Source: WHSW01 sp963851045 (GTDB lineage: Bacteria; Actinomycetota; Thermoleophilia; Solirubrobacterales; 70-9). Taken from it: a DNA stretch of 64,000 nucleotides. The position numbers and the translations under genes are program-made. Each line of letters begins with the position of its first letter. Position 1 is the stretch's first letter. Positions 8,783 through 18,043 of the stretch are shown here, piece by piece. The stretch spans positions 682,001 through 746,000 of the forward strand of contig CAWKNC010000001.1 in NCBI GenBank assembly GCA_963851045.1. Direction: 5' to 3'. The notes beneath the pieces were generated by a model. That model did not search any database. It saw only the letters and a list, made by a program, of their open reading frames with translations, and was not told where the DNA came from.

Positions 8783-10241
8783 ACGGATACCACCAGTCCT
8801 TCGCTTCGATCTCGGTTTCGATGTGAACGTGTTTGGTCTCCTGGAAAGCTTCGAGCCCCTCGCGGCCGAGCTCGCGGCCGAGGCCGGACTGCTTGAAGCC
8901 GCCAAACGGGCCCGCGTCATTGTCGGTGAGCGGATCGTTGAACCAGACGGTGCCGGCCTTGAGCTCGCGCATGCAGCGCAGCATCGTCTTCATGTCCTCG
9001 GTGTAGACGTTGGCGCCCAGCCCAAAGCGCGTCGAGTTGGCGAGCTCGATCGCCTCATCGAGCGATCGCACTCGGACGATCGGCGCGACCGGGCCGAAGG
9101 TCTCCTCGCTGAGCAGGGCGGTGTCAGCGGCCGCACCGGTGACGACGGCGGGAGAGAAGAAATGTCCGCGCTCATGCCCAGCCGTGTCGCCACCTGTGAG
9201 CAGCTCGGCGCCGGCACCGACAGCGGCTTCGACCTGATCGGCGACCTTCAGCCGCTGGGCGGCCGACACCATCGGCCCGACATCGGTTGATGGGTCGAGC
9301 GGATCGCCGATCACGAGGGTTCGCGTGTGATCCTTGAACGCCTGCAGGTAGTCGTCGTAGATGTCGTCCAGTACGTAGAAGCGCTCCGCGGAGGTGCAGA
9401 CCTGACCGGCGTTGAGGAACGCGGCCCAGGCGCCACCGCGCGCGGCGACTTCGATCTTCCCGGCGACGTCAGAGCAGACGATGAACGGGTCCTTGCCGCC
9501 CATCTCGAGGTTCACACGGGCGACGCGTTCGGCACAGACGGCGGCGATCCGCTTGCCAGTTCCCACCGAGCCGGTGAAGGCGACGCACTCGATCCTGTGG
9601 TCGGCGACGATCGCTGCGCCCGTGTCGCCCGCCCCGGCGACGAGGTTGACGACGCCTTGCGGGAGGTGGTCGAAGCACTCGGCCAGCGCCAGCGTCGAGA
9701 GCGGCGTGATCTCCGACGGCTTGCACACGGTGGCGTTGCCGGCCGCAAGGGCGGGCGCGAGCTTCCAGCCCAACAACAGCAGCGGATAGTTCCACGGGAC
9801 GATGCATGCGACAGGGCCGACGGGGTCCTTGACGACGAGGGCCAGCTGACTCGCCTCAATCGGCGGAATCACCCGGCCGGCGGAGTCGCGGCCGACTTCG
9901 GCGTAGTAGTCGAACGCGGCGGCGGTCCAGCCGATCTCGTCGGCGTTTTCCAGCAGCGGCTTACCGCCCTCGAGCGTCATCAGCTCCGCGAGCGCCTCGG
10001 CGCGGTCACGCAAACGGGTGGCAACCTCATGCAGGAGCTCGCAGCGCTCGAGCGCCGGCGTCCGTTCCCAGCCGCGCTGTGCACCTGCGGCGGCGGCGAT
10101 CGCGGCGTCCAGTTGCTCGGGCGATGGCGCTCCGACGCGGGCGATGATCTCCTCGCTGAACGGATTCTCGACCTCGATCTTGGCGCCGTCGCCAGTAACG
10201 AGCTCGCCGTTAATTAAAAGATCGGTCGCGATTCCGCCCAT
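8772..10241 (-). CDS. NAD(P)-dependent aldehyde dehydrogenase
   Basis: This 489-residue enzyme of the betaine/aminoaldehyde-dehydrogenase-like ALDH group shows VPWNYPLLLLGWKLAPALAA, GSVGTGKRI, the general base in LEMGGKDPF and the nucleophile in LNAGQVCTSAERF. The C-terminus ends KDWWYPYGN. Substrate specificity cannot be read from sequence. It is first in a two-gene unit with mmsA, overlapping it by 11 bases, so the pair may oxidise successive or parallel aldehydes. The start is ATG at 10239-10241. Confidence 0.85.
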   Translation of the reverse strand: MGGIATDLLINGELVTGDGAKIEVENPFSEEIIARVGAPSPEQLDAAIAAAAGAQRGWERTPALERCELLHEVATRLRDRAEALAELMTLEGGKPLLENADEIGWTAAAFDYYAEVGRDSAGRVIPPIEASQLALVVKDPVGPVACIVPWNYPLLLLGWKLAPALAAGNATVCKPSEITPLSTLALAECFDHLPQGVVNLVAGAGDTGAAIVADHRIECVAFTGSVGTGKRIAAVCAERVARVNLEMGGKDPFIVCSDVAGKIEVAARGGAWAAFLNAGQVCTSAERFYVLDDIYDDYLQAFKDHTRTLVIGDPLDPSTDVGPMVSAAQRLKVADQVEAAVGAGAELLTGGDTAGHERGHFFSPAVVTGAAADTALLSEETFGPVAPIVRVRSLDEAIELANSTRFGLGANVYTEDMKTMLRCMRELKAGTVWFNDPLTDNDAGPFGGFKQSGLGRELGREGLEAFQETKHVHIETEIEAKDWWYPYGN

Positions 10242-10273
10242 ACGGACAAGGCTACCGAGCGCTTTGAAGCCAG

Positions 10274-10789
10274 ATGAGCGGGTATTGCTGCAGCGAGTTG
10301 TCCGATTCGGGAAAAAGTGAGCAGGCCGCGCGCCGCGATGAGTCCGAGGAGGAGCGCCTCGATCGCAACCTGATGGAGCTCCTTCAGGAGCTGCGCGTTG
10401 CGAGCCTGGGAGTCCAGTTTCTGTTCGCGTTTCTGCTTGTCGTCCCGTTTCAGCAGGGCTGGGCTGACGTAACCGACTTCGAGAAGCGCATCTACTACAT
10501 CGACTTGATCCTCACGGCCACAGCAGGGATCTGCATGATGGCCCCGGCGGCGCGGCACCGCCTCCGCTTTCGTGATCTCGACAAGAAGTGGATTGTCGAG
10601 TCATCGCATAAGTACGCCGTCGCCGGGATGGTCTTCCTCGCACTTGCCATCGCAGGCGCCATCCTGCTGATCTCCCACGTCGTATTCAGCGAGACGCTGG
10701 CGATTGTCGCGACCACGTTGATCTTTGGCGCCAACACCTGGATCTGGTTCGGCGCCCCGCTGCTGCGCGGCGCCCGTAGCGGCGACTAG
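10274..10789 (+). CDS. DUF6328-like membrane protein
   Basis: A 171-residue protein: a charged N-terminus (RRDESEEERLDRNLMELLQE) precedes four predicted membrane helices (around LFAFLLVVPF, DLILTATAGICMM, YAVAGMVFLALAIAG and LAIVATTLIFGANTW). The pattern matches small actinobacterial DUF6328 proteins of unknown role. The start codon ATG at 10274 is plausible but lacks a strong ribosome site. Its stop interlocks with the stop of the convergent permease gene in a shared CTAG. Confidence 0.7.
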   Translation: MSGYCCSELSDSGKSEQAARRDESEEERLDRNLMELLQELRVASLGVQFLFAFLLVVPFQQGWADVTDFEKRIYYIDLILTATAGICMMAPAARHRLRFRDLDKKWIVESSHKYAVAGMVFLALAIAGAILLISHVVFSETLAIVATTLIFGANTWIWFGAPLLRGARSGD

Positions 10790-11655
10790 CCCTTCGAGAT
10801 CCCGAGTGCTGCCGCGCGGGGCGCCCCCGGCCCGTCGTCCTGGTCCGGACCCACGGAGGCGAGATTCTCGGCACGGCGCTGCTGCCAGATCGTGAAGCCC
10901 ATCGCAATCGCGGTGAGCAAGAACAGCATCGTGGCCAGCACGTTGACCTCGACGGGGATTCCCCGCTGTGATGCGCCGTAGATGTAGAGCGGGAAGGTGA
11001 CCGTGGTTCCGGAGTTGAAGTTCGAGATCACGAAGTCGTCGATCGACAGCGCGAAGGCGAGAAAGCCGGCGGCGACGATCGCGGGAGCGAGCAGAGGGAG
11101 CGTGACCGTGCGGAAGGTCGTGAACGCGCCCGCGCCGAGGTCGCGGCTTGCCTCCTCCAGCGAGCGGTCGAAGCCGATCAAACGCGACCGTACGACGATG
11201 ACCACGAATGAGATCGAGAACATCACGTGGGCGATCACCAGGCTCTGGAAGCCGAGGTCGATGAAGTTCACGAACGGCGGCAGCAGGAACATCGACAGCA
11301 GTGCGGCACCGATCACTACCTCGGGGGTCGCCGTCGGGATCACGATCAAAAAGTTCGAGGTCTTGCGACCGAAGAACTCGTAGCGAACCAACGCCATCGC
11401 GATCAGCGTTCCCAGCGCGGTCGCGATGATCGTCGCCACTACCGCCAGCTGGATGCTGGTGATCATCGCGTCGGTCAGCTCCTCGATCGCGAACGGGTCC
11501 TTCCAGTGATCGAGGGTGAAGCCCTCCCAGGTGAAGTTGTAACGACCCTGAGGATCGTTGAACGAGAAGACGGCGATCACGCCGATCGGGATCAGCATGT
11601 AGAGAATCGCGAAGCCGGCGAAGATGTTGAGGGCGTGATCCCTTAACCACTTCAC
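10786..11655 (-). CDS. potC: Polyamine-type ABC transporter permease (PotC-like), cluster 1
   Basis: This 289-residue permease has six membrane helices and the cytoplasmic EAA loop (EEASRDLGAGAFTTFRTVTL) that contacts the ATPase. It is last in the A-D-B-C operon and overlaps the upstream permease by 4 bases (ATGA). Family knowledge assigns such pairs to import of spermidine, putrescine or similar cations; substrate cannot be fixed from the permease. The C-terminal 30 residues are a charged extension (ENLASVGPDQDDGPGAPR). Confidence 0.87.
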   Translation of the reverse strand: MKWLRDHALNIFAGFAILYMLIPIGVIAVFSFNDPQGRYNFTWEGFTLDHWKDPFAIEELTDAMITSIQLAVVATIIATALGTLIAMALVRYEFFGRKTSNFLIVIPTATPEVVIGAALLSMFLLPPFVNFIDLGFQSLVIAHVMFSISFVVIVVRSRLIGFDRSLEEASRDLGAGAFTTFRTVTLPLLAPAIVAAGFLAFALSIDDFVISNFNSGTTVTFPLYIYGASQRGIPVEVNVLATMLFLLTAIAMGFTIWQQRRAENLASVGPDQDDGPGAPRAAALGISKG

Positions 11656-12515
11656 GCTTTCTCAGCCTCCTCGCCCATCAGGGCCTCTGAGCCAGCGAAC
11701 TTGATGTAGACGATCACCAGCGCGAGGATGATCGCCAGCAGCACGAACGAGAGCGCGGCCGCAGCCGGGTAATCGGTGACCACCAGGTACTTCGACTGGA
11801 TGACGTTTCCGATCATCGCCTGGTTTTGCGAACCGAGGAACTCGGCGTTGATGTAGTCGCCCGACGCCGGGATGAACGTGAGCAGGACGCCCGCGACGAT
11901 TCCCGGCCCGGTCAACGGGAGGGTCACCTTGCGAAAGGCGGTGGACGCGGAGGAGTACAGATCCTTCGCCGCCTCGATCAGGCTCCGGTCGAGCCGCTCG
12001 AGGCTGGCGTAGATCGGCAGGATCATGAACGGCAGGAAGTTGTAGGTGAGCCCGGCGATCACGGATGCCGAGGTGTCCAGCACCCTCCCTTCGTCGGCAA
12101 CGAGGCCGACGGTTCTCAGGCTGTCGACGACGAAGCTCTCGTCTGAGAGGATCGTTTGCCAGGCAAGGGTCCGGATCAGGTATGTGGTGAAGAACGGGGC
12201 GACGACCGCGAAGAGCAGCAGGCTCTTGTACTTGCCACCTCGAAATGCGATCGCGTAGGCCAGTGGATACGCGATGAGCAGCGCGAGCAGCGTCGCGATG
12301 CCGGAGTAGGTGAACGACCGGATGAATTGCGTGTCGTAGGTCGAGAGCGCGTCGCTGAAGTTGCTCCAGTTCCAGGCGAACTCATACCCGGTCGTCGAGC
12401 TGCCCTCATAGAGCGCGATGCGCGCCATGAAGTACATGGGCACGACAAAGAACAGGACCAGCCACAGCAGCCCTGGGCCCAGCAGCCCATACGGAACTAG
12501 ACGCCGACGTGTCAT
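11652..12515 (-). CDS. potB: Polyamine-type ABC transporter permease (PotB-like), cluster 1
   Basis: This 287-residue permease has six predicted helices, a TTYLIRTLAWQTIL segment typical of PotB, and the EAA loop (EAAKDLYSSASTAFRKVTL). It starts with ATG 13 bases after the binding-protein gene and overlaps potC by 4 bases. With potC it should form the membrane channel of the importer fed by the 12529-13665 lipoprotein. Confidence 0.88.
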   Translation of the reverse strand: MTRRRLVPYGLLGPGLLWLVLFFVVPMYFMARIALYEGSSTTGYEFAWNWSNFSDALSTYDTQFIRSFTYSGIATLLALLIAYPLAYAIAFRGGKYKSLLLFAVVAPFFTTYLIRTLAWQTILSDESFVVDSLRTVGLVADEGRVLDTSASVIAGLTYNFLPFMILPIYASLERLDRSLIEAAKDLYSSASTAFRKVTLPLTGPGIVAGVLLTFIPASGDYINAEFLGSQNQAMIGNVIQSKYLVVTDYPAAAALSFVLLAIILALVIVYIKFAGSEALMGEEAEKA

Positions 12516-12528
12516 CCGATCATTTCGA

Positions 12529-13665
12529 TTAGCCCTGGAGGACCGCCTCGAACGCCTCCGTGACGACTTCCTCGTCCTCCGGTGACTGCTGGATCGTGCA
12601 GTCGACGGTGAACGCTTCGTCCGGGAAGATCAGCGGGTTGGAGGCCAGCTTGGGATCTCGTTCCTCGAAGATCTCCTGGACGCCCGCGACCGGAGTGATG
12701 TACTGGACGTACTCGGTGATGTCCGCCGCCACCTCGGGGTCGTAGACATAGTTCATGAATGCGAGCGCGGCGGCCGTATTCGGGGCCCCAACCGGGATCT
12801 CCATGTTGTCGGTCCACAGCATGCAGCCCTCGTCAGGCATCAACCACTCGATGTTCGGGTTGTCGGCCTGCAACTGGACCGCATCGCCCGACCAGCCGAT
12901 CGCCGCTACGACGTCGCCGCGGGTGAGATCGTCGGCGTAGTCGTTGCCCGTGAAGTCGCGGATCTGTCCGGACGACGCGGCCTGCTTGATCTTGTCGATC
13001 GCGTCGAGCCAGTCCTGGTCGCTTGCGCCGACCGGATCGATCCCGTCTGCCTTCATCACAAGCGGCACGGTGTCACGCAGCTCACTCAGCATCGTGACCT
13101 TGCCCTTGTACTTCGGGTCGAAGAGGTCGTTAACCGAGGTGACGTCGGGAGCGAGGTCCTTGCGCACGATGATTCCGGTCATGCCGCTCTGCCACGGGAC
13201 GGTGTAGTCGCGCTCCGGGTCGAACGACGGGTTCTGCAGGCTCGGGATCAGGTTCTCGGTGACATTCGGAAGCGCTTCCTTGTCGAGCTTCTGGATGTAG
13301 CCGAGGTCGTACATCTTTGACGCCATCCAGTCCGTCGGCGTGATGATCGAGCGCCCACCAGACTCGCCCTGAGCGAACTGCGGGCGGAGCTTGCCGAAGA
13401 ACTCCGTGTTGTCGTTGATGTCCTCGATGTACTTGGTCTCGACGCCCGTTTCGCGCTCGAAGTTCGAGATCGTCTTCTTGTCGATGTAGAGCGGCCAGTT
13501 CGAGATCGTCAGCTCACCCGAGGGTTCACCACCCTGAGCGGTTGGGATGTCGTCGGTGTTGACGTCGTCGCTGCCACCCTCGAGTCCTCCGCCGCCGCTT
13601 CCACAGGCCGCGAGTACGAGGGTTCCCACCAACACCGCCACTGCGGTGCTCACCTTGCTCAACAT
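12529..13665 (-). CDS. potD: Polyamine-type ABC substrate-binding lipoprotein (PotD-like), cluster 1
   Basis: This 378-residue binding protein has a lipoprotein signal ending LVLAAC, with Cys21 as the lipidation site and a Gly/Ser linker. The mature part has the PotD fold landmarks SNWPLYID, INDNTEFFGKLRP, VPWQSGMTGIIVR and GWSGDAV. It is acidic, as expected for binding cationic amines. The ATG directly abuts the ATPase stop TAG. It is strikingly similar in layout and identical in length to the orphan binding protein at 39807-40943. The ligand is probably a polyamine; which one is not resolved. Confidence 0.88.
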   Translation of the reverse strand: MLSKVSTAVAVLVGTLVLAACGSGGGGLEGGSDDVNTDDIPTAQGGEPSGELTISNWPLYIDKKTISNFERETGVETKYIEDINDNTEFFGKLRPQFAQGESGGRSIITPTDWMASKMYDLGYIQKLDKEALPNVTENLIPSLQNPSFDPERDYTVPWQSGMTGIIVRKDLAPDVTSVNDLFDPKYKGKVTMLSELRDTVPLVMKADGIDPVGASDQDWLDAIDKIKQAASSGQIRDFTGNDYADDLTRGDVVAAIGWSGDAVQLQADNPNIEWLMPDEGCMLWTDNMEIPVGAPNTAAALAFMNYVYDPEVAADITEYVQYITPVAGVQEIFEERDPKLASNPLIFPDEAFTVDCTIQQSPEDEEVVTEAFEAVLQG

Positions 13666-14805
13666 CTACTCAGTCGCCTCCTCGGCTTGTTGCGGAGTCG
13701 GTGCCTCGTCCGAATCCTTTACGACGTGTATGTGCTCCGGAGCCCACGACAGGCGAACCGATGCGCCGCCACCCGGGAGCCGGGACCGTTCAGCTTCGTC
13801 CGCGTTCGGGACGAGCACCGTCATCGGCACGTCCCCGGCGAGCCTGACCACGATCTGGGTCGAGGTACCGAGATACACCGAGCTCTCGACCATCCCGTCA
13901 ACGGACGGCCATCCGTCGGGCGCCGATGACTCGCGGGGGTCGAGCCGCAGCTTCTCCGGCCGGACGATGGCGTGGCAACGCTCACCGGCGCCAAGCCCGT
14001 TGGTGGGGGCCTCGATCTCCACGCCGGCATCCAGCCGAACCCGTGAGCCGGCGCCGTTTGAAGAGACCACCTCGGCGGGCATCAGGTTCGAGACGCCGAT
14101 GAAACCGGCGACGAAGGTGGTGGCGGGGCGCTCGTACACGGACTCGGGGTCGGCGCACTGTTCGATCTGACCGCGGTTCATCACCGCGATCCGGTCGGAC
14201 ATCGTCAGCGCCTCCTCCTGGTCGTGGGTGACGTAGACGAACGTGATCCCGACCTCACGCTGGATTCGCTTGAGCTCAACCTGCAGGCCCTTGCGCAGCT
14301 TCAGGTCGAGGGCCCCGAGCGGCTCGTCCAGCAGAAGGACCTTGGGCAGATTGACGAGCGCCCTGGCGAGAGCCACTCGCTGTTGCATGCCGCCGGAGAG
14401 CTGCGCCGGCTTCTGGTTGGCGCGATCAGCGAGCCCGACACGCTCGAGTTCGGCCTTGACGCGGCTCGCAATCTCTCCCTTCGCAATCTTCTGACGCTTG
14501 AGGCCGTAGCTGACGTTGTCGGCGACGCTCATGTGCGGGAAGAGGGCGTAGCTCTGAAAGACGGTGTTGGTCGGCCGCTTGTGCGGAGGCAAACCGGCAA
14601 CGTTGGTGCCCTCGATCAGGACCTCGCCTGCCGTCGGCTGCTCGAACCCGGCAACCATCCGCAGCGTTGTCGTCTTCCCGCAACCGGACGGGCCGAGCAT
14701 CGTGAAGAACTCGCCCTGGCCGATCTCGAGATCCATCTCGCGTACGGCGACGAAATCGTCAAAGACCTTTGAGACGCCACGCAGATGCACGCTGGGTTCG
14801 CTCAA
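13666..14805 (-). CDS. potA: Polyamine-type ABC transporter ATPase (PotA-like), cluster 1
   Basis: The ATPase has Walker A GPSGCGKTT, signature LSGGMQQRVALARAL, Walker B VLLLDEPLGALD and the switch H in VTHDQEEAL, then a C-terminal TOBE domain (RCHAIVRPEKLRL). About 379 residues are counted from TTG at 14803-14805, chosen because AAGGAGAGG lies just upstream; a TTG nine codons earlier would start inside that ribosome site. It heads the operon A-D-B-C and diverges from the aminotransferase operon across a 259-base interval rich in palindromes. Confidence 0.88.
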   Translation of the reverse strand: MSEPSVHLRGVSKVFDDFVAVREMDLEIGQGEFFTMLGPSGCGKTTTLRMVAGFEQPTAGEVLIEGTNVAGLPPHKRPTNTVFQSYALFPHMSVADNVSYGLKRQKIAKGEIASRVKAELERVGLADRANQKPAQLSGGMQQRVALARALVNLPKVLLLDEPLGALDLKLRKGLQVELKRIQREVGITFVYVTHDQEEALTMSDRIAVMNRGQIEQCADPESVYERPATTFVAGFIGVSNLMPAEVVSSNGAGSRVRLDAGVEIEAPTNGLGAGERCHAIVRPEKLRLDPRESSAPDGWPSVDGMVESSVYLGTSTQIVVRLAGDVPMTVLVPNADEAERSRLPGGGASVRLSWAPEHIHVVKDSDEAPTPQQAEEATE

Positions 14806-14830
14806 GCCGCTCCTCTCCTTGGACTGGCAC

Positions 14831-14858
14831 AACCTACACGTCAGGGAATCTCGGTCAA
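14831..14858 (-). promoter_or_regulatory. Candidate proximal promoter of pot cluster 1
   Basis: On the minus strand, TTGACC (14853-14858) and TAGGTT (14831-14836) are separated by 16 bases. The implied transcript starts about 20 bases before the AAGGAGAGG ribosome site of potA. The -10 fits the TANNNT pattern common in actinobacteria. Prediction only. Confidence 0.35.
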
Positions 14859-14915
14859 GCTATGCACCCATTGGTGCCACCGCAAGTGCGAAAAGTCCCA
14901 AAACGTCCAACACCA

Positions 14916-14944
14916 CTTGTACAAGCTGCACATAGCTTCGTCAA
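14916..14944 (-). promoter_or_regulatory. Candidate distal promoter with overlapping palindromes
   Basis: On the minus strand, TTGACG (14939-14944) and TACAAG (14916-14921) are separated by exactly 17 bases. The -10 lies inside the perfect palindrome CTTGTACAAG (14916-14925) and the -35 overlaps TCAAGATCTTGA (14941-14952). Placement over both promoter elements suggests regulation, but the regulator is unknown. Confidence 0.4.
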
Positions 14945-15008
14945 GATCTTGAACCGAATCCGAGTTGCCTTCCCCCCGTTGTAGGGGTACCGTTGTACGG
15001 AACGGCGG

Positions 15009-15029
15009 GGACGTATGGACCGTACGTCC
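15009..15029. promoter_or_regulatory. Inverted repeat upstream of aminotransferase operon
   Basis: GGACGTA-TGGACCG-TACGTCC: perfect 7-base arms with a 7-base spacer, ending 35 bases before the aminotransferase ATG and 22 bases before its AAGGAGAGG ribosome site. It is a candidate operator, possibly for the PucR regulator encoded in the same operon; that link is inference. Confidence 0.45.
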
Positions 15030-15064
15030 TAGCGAGCTACGACAAAACCAGAAGGAGAGGGCAG

Positions 15065-16444
15065 ATGGCGTCAGCCGACACCGCGATTCGGGGAGCCACC
15101 GATTTGCAGGAGGCCGCAAAGCGCCACCTGTGGATGCACTTCACGCGGATGGGCGCCTACGACGGCGACCACGACGTACCTGTGATCGTCAGCGGCGAGG
15201 GCCCGTACGTCTACGACGAGCACGGCAAGCGCTACCTCGACGGTCTCTCTGCGCTGTTTTGTGTGAACGCCGGCCACGGGCGAACGGAGATCGGCGATGC
15301 GATGGCCGCCCAGGTCCGCGAGCTCGACTTCATCACCATCTGGAGCTACGCGCATCCGCGCGCGATCGAGCTCGCCGAGCGGGTTGCCTCGCTCGCTCCG
15401 GGTGACCTCAACCGGGTGTTCTTCACCAACAGCGGGTCCGAGGCCGTCGAGTCGGCGATCAAGCTCGCCCGCGCCTACCACCAGCGCACCGGAAACCCGC
15501 GCAAGATCAAGTTCCTCTCGCGCGACGTCGCCTATCACGGCACCACCCTCGGCGCGCTTCAGGCGACCGGGATCACCGCGCTGCGCACGGACTTCGAGCC
15601 GCTCGTCCCGGGCGGATTCAAGGCGCCGAACACCAACAGCTACCACTGGCCCGAGGATCGCGATCCGCTCTGGGCGGCTGACAAGATCGAGGAGGCCATC
15701 GAGTGGGAGGGCCCGGAAACGGTCGCCGCCGTGATTCTCGAGCCGCTCCAGAACGCTGGCGGCTGCTTTGTTCCGCAGGACGGCTACTTCGATCGCGTGC
15801 GTGAGATCTGCGACCGCCACAACGTGCTGCTGGTCTCCGATGAGGTCATCTGCGCGTGGGGTCGACTCGGCCACTACTTCGGCTGCGAGCGCTATGGCTA
15901 TCAGCCAGACATCGTCACCACGGCGAAGGCACTCACCTCGGCGTACGCGCCGATGGGGGCGATGATCGCCACCGACCGGGTCTTCGAGCCGTTTGCTCAC
16001 GGGACCGAGTCGTTCACCCATGGCTCGACCTTCGCCGGCCATCCGGTCGCGGCTGCTGCTGCCATGGCGAACCTCGACATCTACGAGCGCGAGGATCTCT
16101 GCGGTCACGTTCTCGAGAAGGAGGGCGAGTTCCGGGCGATGCTCGACGGGCTGCGCGACATCCCGATCGTCGGCGACGTGCGCGGCGCCGGCTACTTCCA
16201 TGCGATCGAGCTGGTCAAGGATCAGACGACCAAGGAGAGCTTCAGCGACGCGGAGTCGGAGGACCTGCTGCGCGGCTTCCTCTCAGGCGAGCTGTACAAC
16301 CGCGGCCTCATCTGCCGCGCCGACGATCGCGGCGACCCAGTCATCCAGCTGTCGCCGCCGCTGATCTGCGACACGGAGCAGTTCGAAGAGATCGAGGCTG
16401 TGCTGCGCCCGGTCCTGACCGAGGCAGCGGAGCGGGTCTCCTAG
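15065..16444 (+). CDS. Class III aminotransferase, putrescine/omega-amino acid:pyruvate type
   Basis: This 459-residue PLP enzyme has the class III signature SDEVICAWGRLG near residues 258-269 and the PLP lysine K288 in TTAKALTSAYAPMG. Its layout resembles omega-amino acid:pyruvate and putrescine:pyruvate aminotransferases. Such enzymes move an amino group from a terminal amine to pyruvate, giving an aminoaldehyde and L-alanine. ATG at 15065 has AAGGAGAGG at ideal spacing. It leads an operon with PucR, alanine dehydrogenase and an aminobutyraldehyde-type dehydrogenase, and diverges from a polyamine importer, which is why I favour an amine donor. The exact donor is unproven. Confidence 0.82.
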   Translation: MASADTAIRGATDLQEAAKRHLWMHFTRMGAYDGDHDVPVIVSGEGPYVYDEHGKRYLDGLSALFCVNAGHGRTEIGDAMAAQVRELDFITIWSYAHPRAIELAERVASLAPGDLNRVFFTNSGSEAVESAIKLARAYHQRTGNPRKIKFLSRDVAYHGTTLGALQATGITALRTDFEPLVPGGFKAPNTNSYHWPEDRDPLWAADKIEEAIEWEGPETVAAVILEPLQNAGGCFVPQDGYFDRVREICDRHNVLLVSDEVICAWGRLGHYFGCERYGYQPDIVTTAKALTSAYAPMGAMIATDRVFEPFAHGTESFTHGSTFAGHPVAAAAAMANLDIYEREDLCGHVLEKEGEFRAMLDGLRDIPIVGDVRGAGYFHAIELVKDQTTKESFSDAESEDLLRGFLSGELYNRGLICRADDRGDPVIQLSPPLICDTEQFEEIEAVLRPVLTEAAERVS

Positions 16445-16474
16445 GGGCTGCGAGGTCCCGCTGCTTTCGAGCTC

Positions 16475-18043
16475 ATGCTGAGACTCCAGTCGCTACTGGA
16501 CGACTGCCACCTCGAGCTGGCGGTCGCCGCCGATCACGGCGCCAACCCGGTGCGCTGGGTTCACATCTCCGAGCACGAGGACCCCACACCCTGGCTCTCC
16601 GGCGGCGAGTTGCTGCTGACCACCGGTTACAACCTCGGTACGCCTGCGAAGCAGCGCCGCTATGTGGAGCTGCTCGCAGGAGAGGGCCTGGCAGGGCTTG
16701 GCTTTGGCATCGGGTTCGACCACAAGCGAGTTCCGAAGGCAATCCTCGATACCGCGGCAGCGCATGACCTTCCCGTCTTCGAGGTCCCCTACGAGATGCC
16801 GTTCATCGCAATCACCGAGCGCGCCGCCGCGACGCTCGTCAACGATCAGTTCGACGCGCTCGAGCGCGGTGCCCAGGTGCACGAACGCCTCGAGCGACTC
16901 GTCCTCGAGGGGGGCGGACTCGAGCAGATCCTCGCCGCAACCGGTGCGGCGATCGGGGGATCGGCCTGCGTCGTCGACCGCGCCGGGGCTGAGCTCGCGC
17001 ACAGCGACGCGTCCGGATTCGCCGAGAGTGACAGGGAGGCGATCGCGGAGCTGACCCGTGAGCTTTCGAGCACTGACACGGTGGCCGCTCCGGTCACGCC
17101 TGAAGCCAAGCCGCTTGCCGGTCGCGCGCTCGCCGTTCCTGTTCCCGGCCGCCGCAGCCGCGTTGCCGTCGCCTGGCTCATCGCCGTGGCCGAGCGGGAC
17201 CCGCTGGGCAACTTCGAACGCCTCTGCATCCGCCAGGCGGCGATGGTTGTCGGCCTGGAATTGATGCGCGAGCGTGTGGTGCGCGAGACGGAGAGGCGTC
17301 TTGCGGGCGATCTGCTTGCGGACGCGCTCGGTGAGCGGCTGGGTACCGACGAGCTCAGCGGGCGCCTGCGCCCATTCGGAATCGCCGCTGAGGCCGCCGT
17401 GTTGATCTTCGACCTCGACGACCCGCCGGCCGCCGAGGCCCAGCTGGAATCGGCGCTTTCGGATGCCGGGGTCTCCGCCCTCGTCGCCACGAGCGCTGCA
17501 GCTGGGAGGCCGCTCCTCTGCGCGGTCGTCGACGCTCACGATGCCGATCCGGTTGCCACCGCCCGTCGCGCGCGGGAGGTGTTGGCGGGCGGACCGGGGC
17601 GCAACGGCGTGCGCGTCGCCGCCAGCCGGCCTGCCGCGGTCGGTGGATTGCGCCGGGCGTTTCATGAGGCGCGCTGCGCGCTCGAGGCGACTTCGCTCGT
17701 CGAGGGAAGTGCACCGGAGGTCGCGTCGTATCGCGATCTCGGCGCCTTCACCCTCCTGCTCGCGCTTCAGGACGACGACGCGTTGCGCCTTTACAGCGAC
17801 GGGCTGCTCGACCCGATCGAGCAGACCGAGGGTGAGTACGGCGGCGAGCTTCTGCGCTCGCTCGAGGCGTTTATTGAAAACAACGGCAACTGGGAGCGGG
17901 CCGCGCGCCAGCTCTACTGCCATCGCCACACGCTGCGCTATCGAATCCGCAAGATCGAGGAGCTGACCGGCCGGGACCTCGGCCGAGCCACCGATCGGAT
18001 AGAGCTTTGGTTGGCATTACGAGCAAGGGAGCTAGTGAGATGA
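16475..18043 (+). CDS. PucR family transcriptional regulator
   Basis: A 522-residue protein with an N-terminal PucR-type sensor domain (about residues 1-125, containing WLSGGELLLTTGYNLG), a middle CdaR/GGDEF-like region, and a C-terminal helix-turn-helix (ENNGNWERAARQLYCHRHTL ... IEELTGRDL). PucR proteins respond to nitrogen-containing catabolites such as purines or amines. It sits 30 bases after the aminotransferase, and its stop overlaps the alanine dehydrogenase start by 4 bases (ATGA). It is the obvious candidate regulator of this operon and perhaps of the divergent importer. Confidence 0.88.
   Translation: MLRLQSLLDDCHLELAVAADHGANPVRWVHISEHEDPTPWLSGGELLLTTGYNLGTPAKQRRYVELLAGEGLAGLGFGIGFDHKRVPKAILDTAAAHDLPVFEVPYEMPFIAITERAAATLVNDQFDALERGAQVHERLERLVLEGGGLEQILAATGAAIGGSACVVDRAGAELAHSDASGFAESDREAIAELTRELSSTDTVAAPVTPEAKPLAGRALAVPVPGRRSRVAVAWLIAVAERDPLGNFERLCIRQAAMVVGLELMRERVVRETERRLAGDLLADALGERLGTDELSGRLRPFGIAAEAAVLIFDLDDPPAAEAQLESALSDAGVSALVATSAAAGRPLLCAVVDAHDADPVATARRAREVLAGGPGRNGVRVAASRPAAVGGLRRAFHEARCALEATSLVEGSAPEVASYRDLGAFTLLLALQDDDALRLYSDGLLDPIEQTEGEYGGELLRSLEAFIENNGNWERAARQLYCHRHTLRYRIRKIEELTGRDLGRATDRIELWLALRARELVR

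Noticed and set aside
7313..8920. Start of the mmsA-like protein at 8920
   Set aside because: The extra 46 residues are Ser/Arg-rich antisense of the adjacent ALDH gene; ATG at 8782 begins the normal family N-terminus.
16493..17929. A 478-codon minus-strand frame opposite PucR
   Set aside because: PucR has clear domains on the plus strand and a coupled downstream gene; the reverse frame has no family features.
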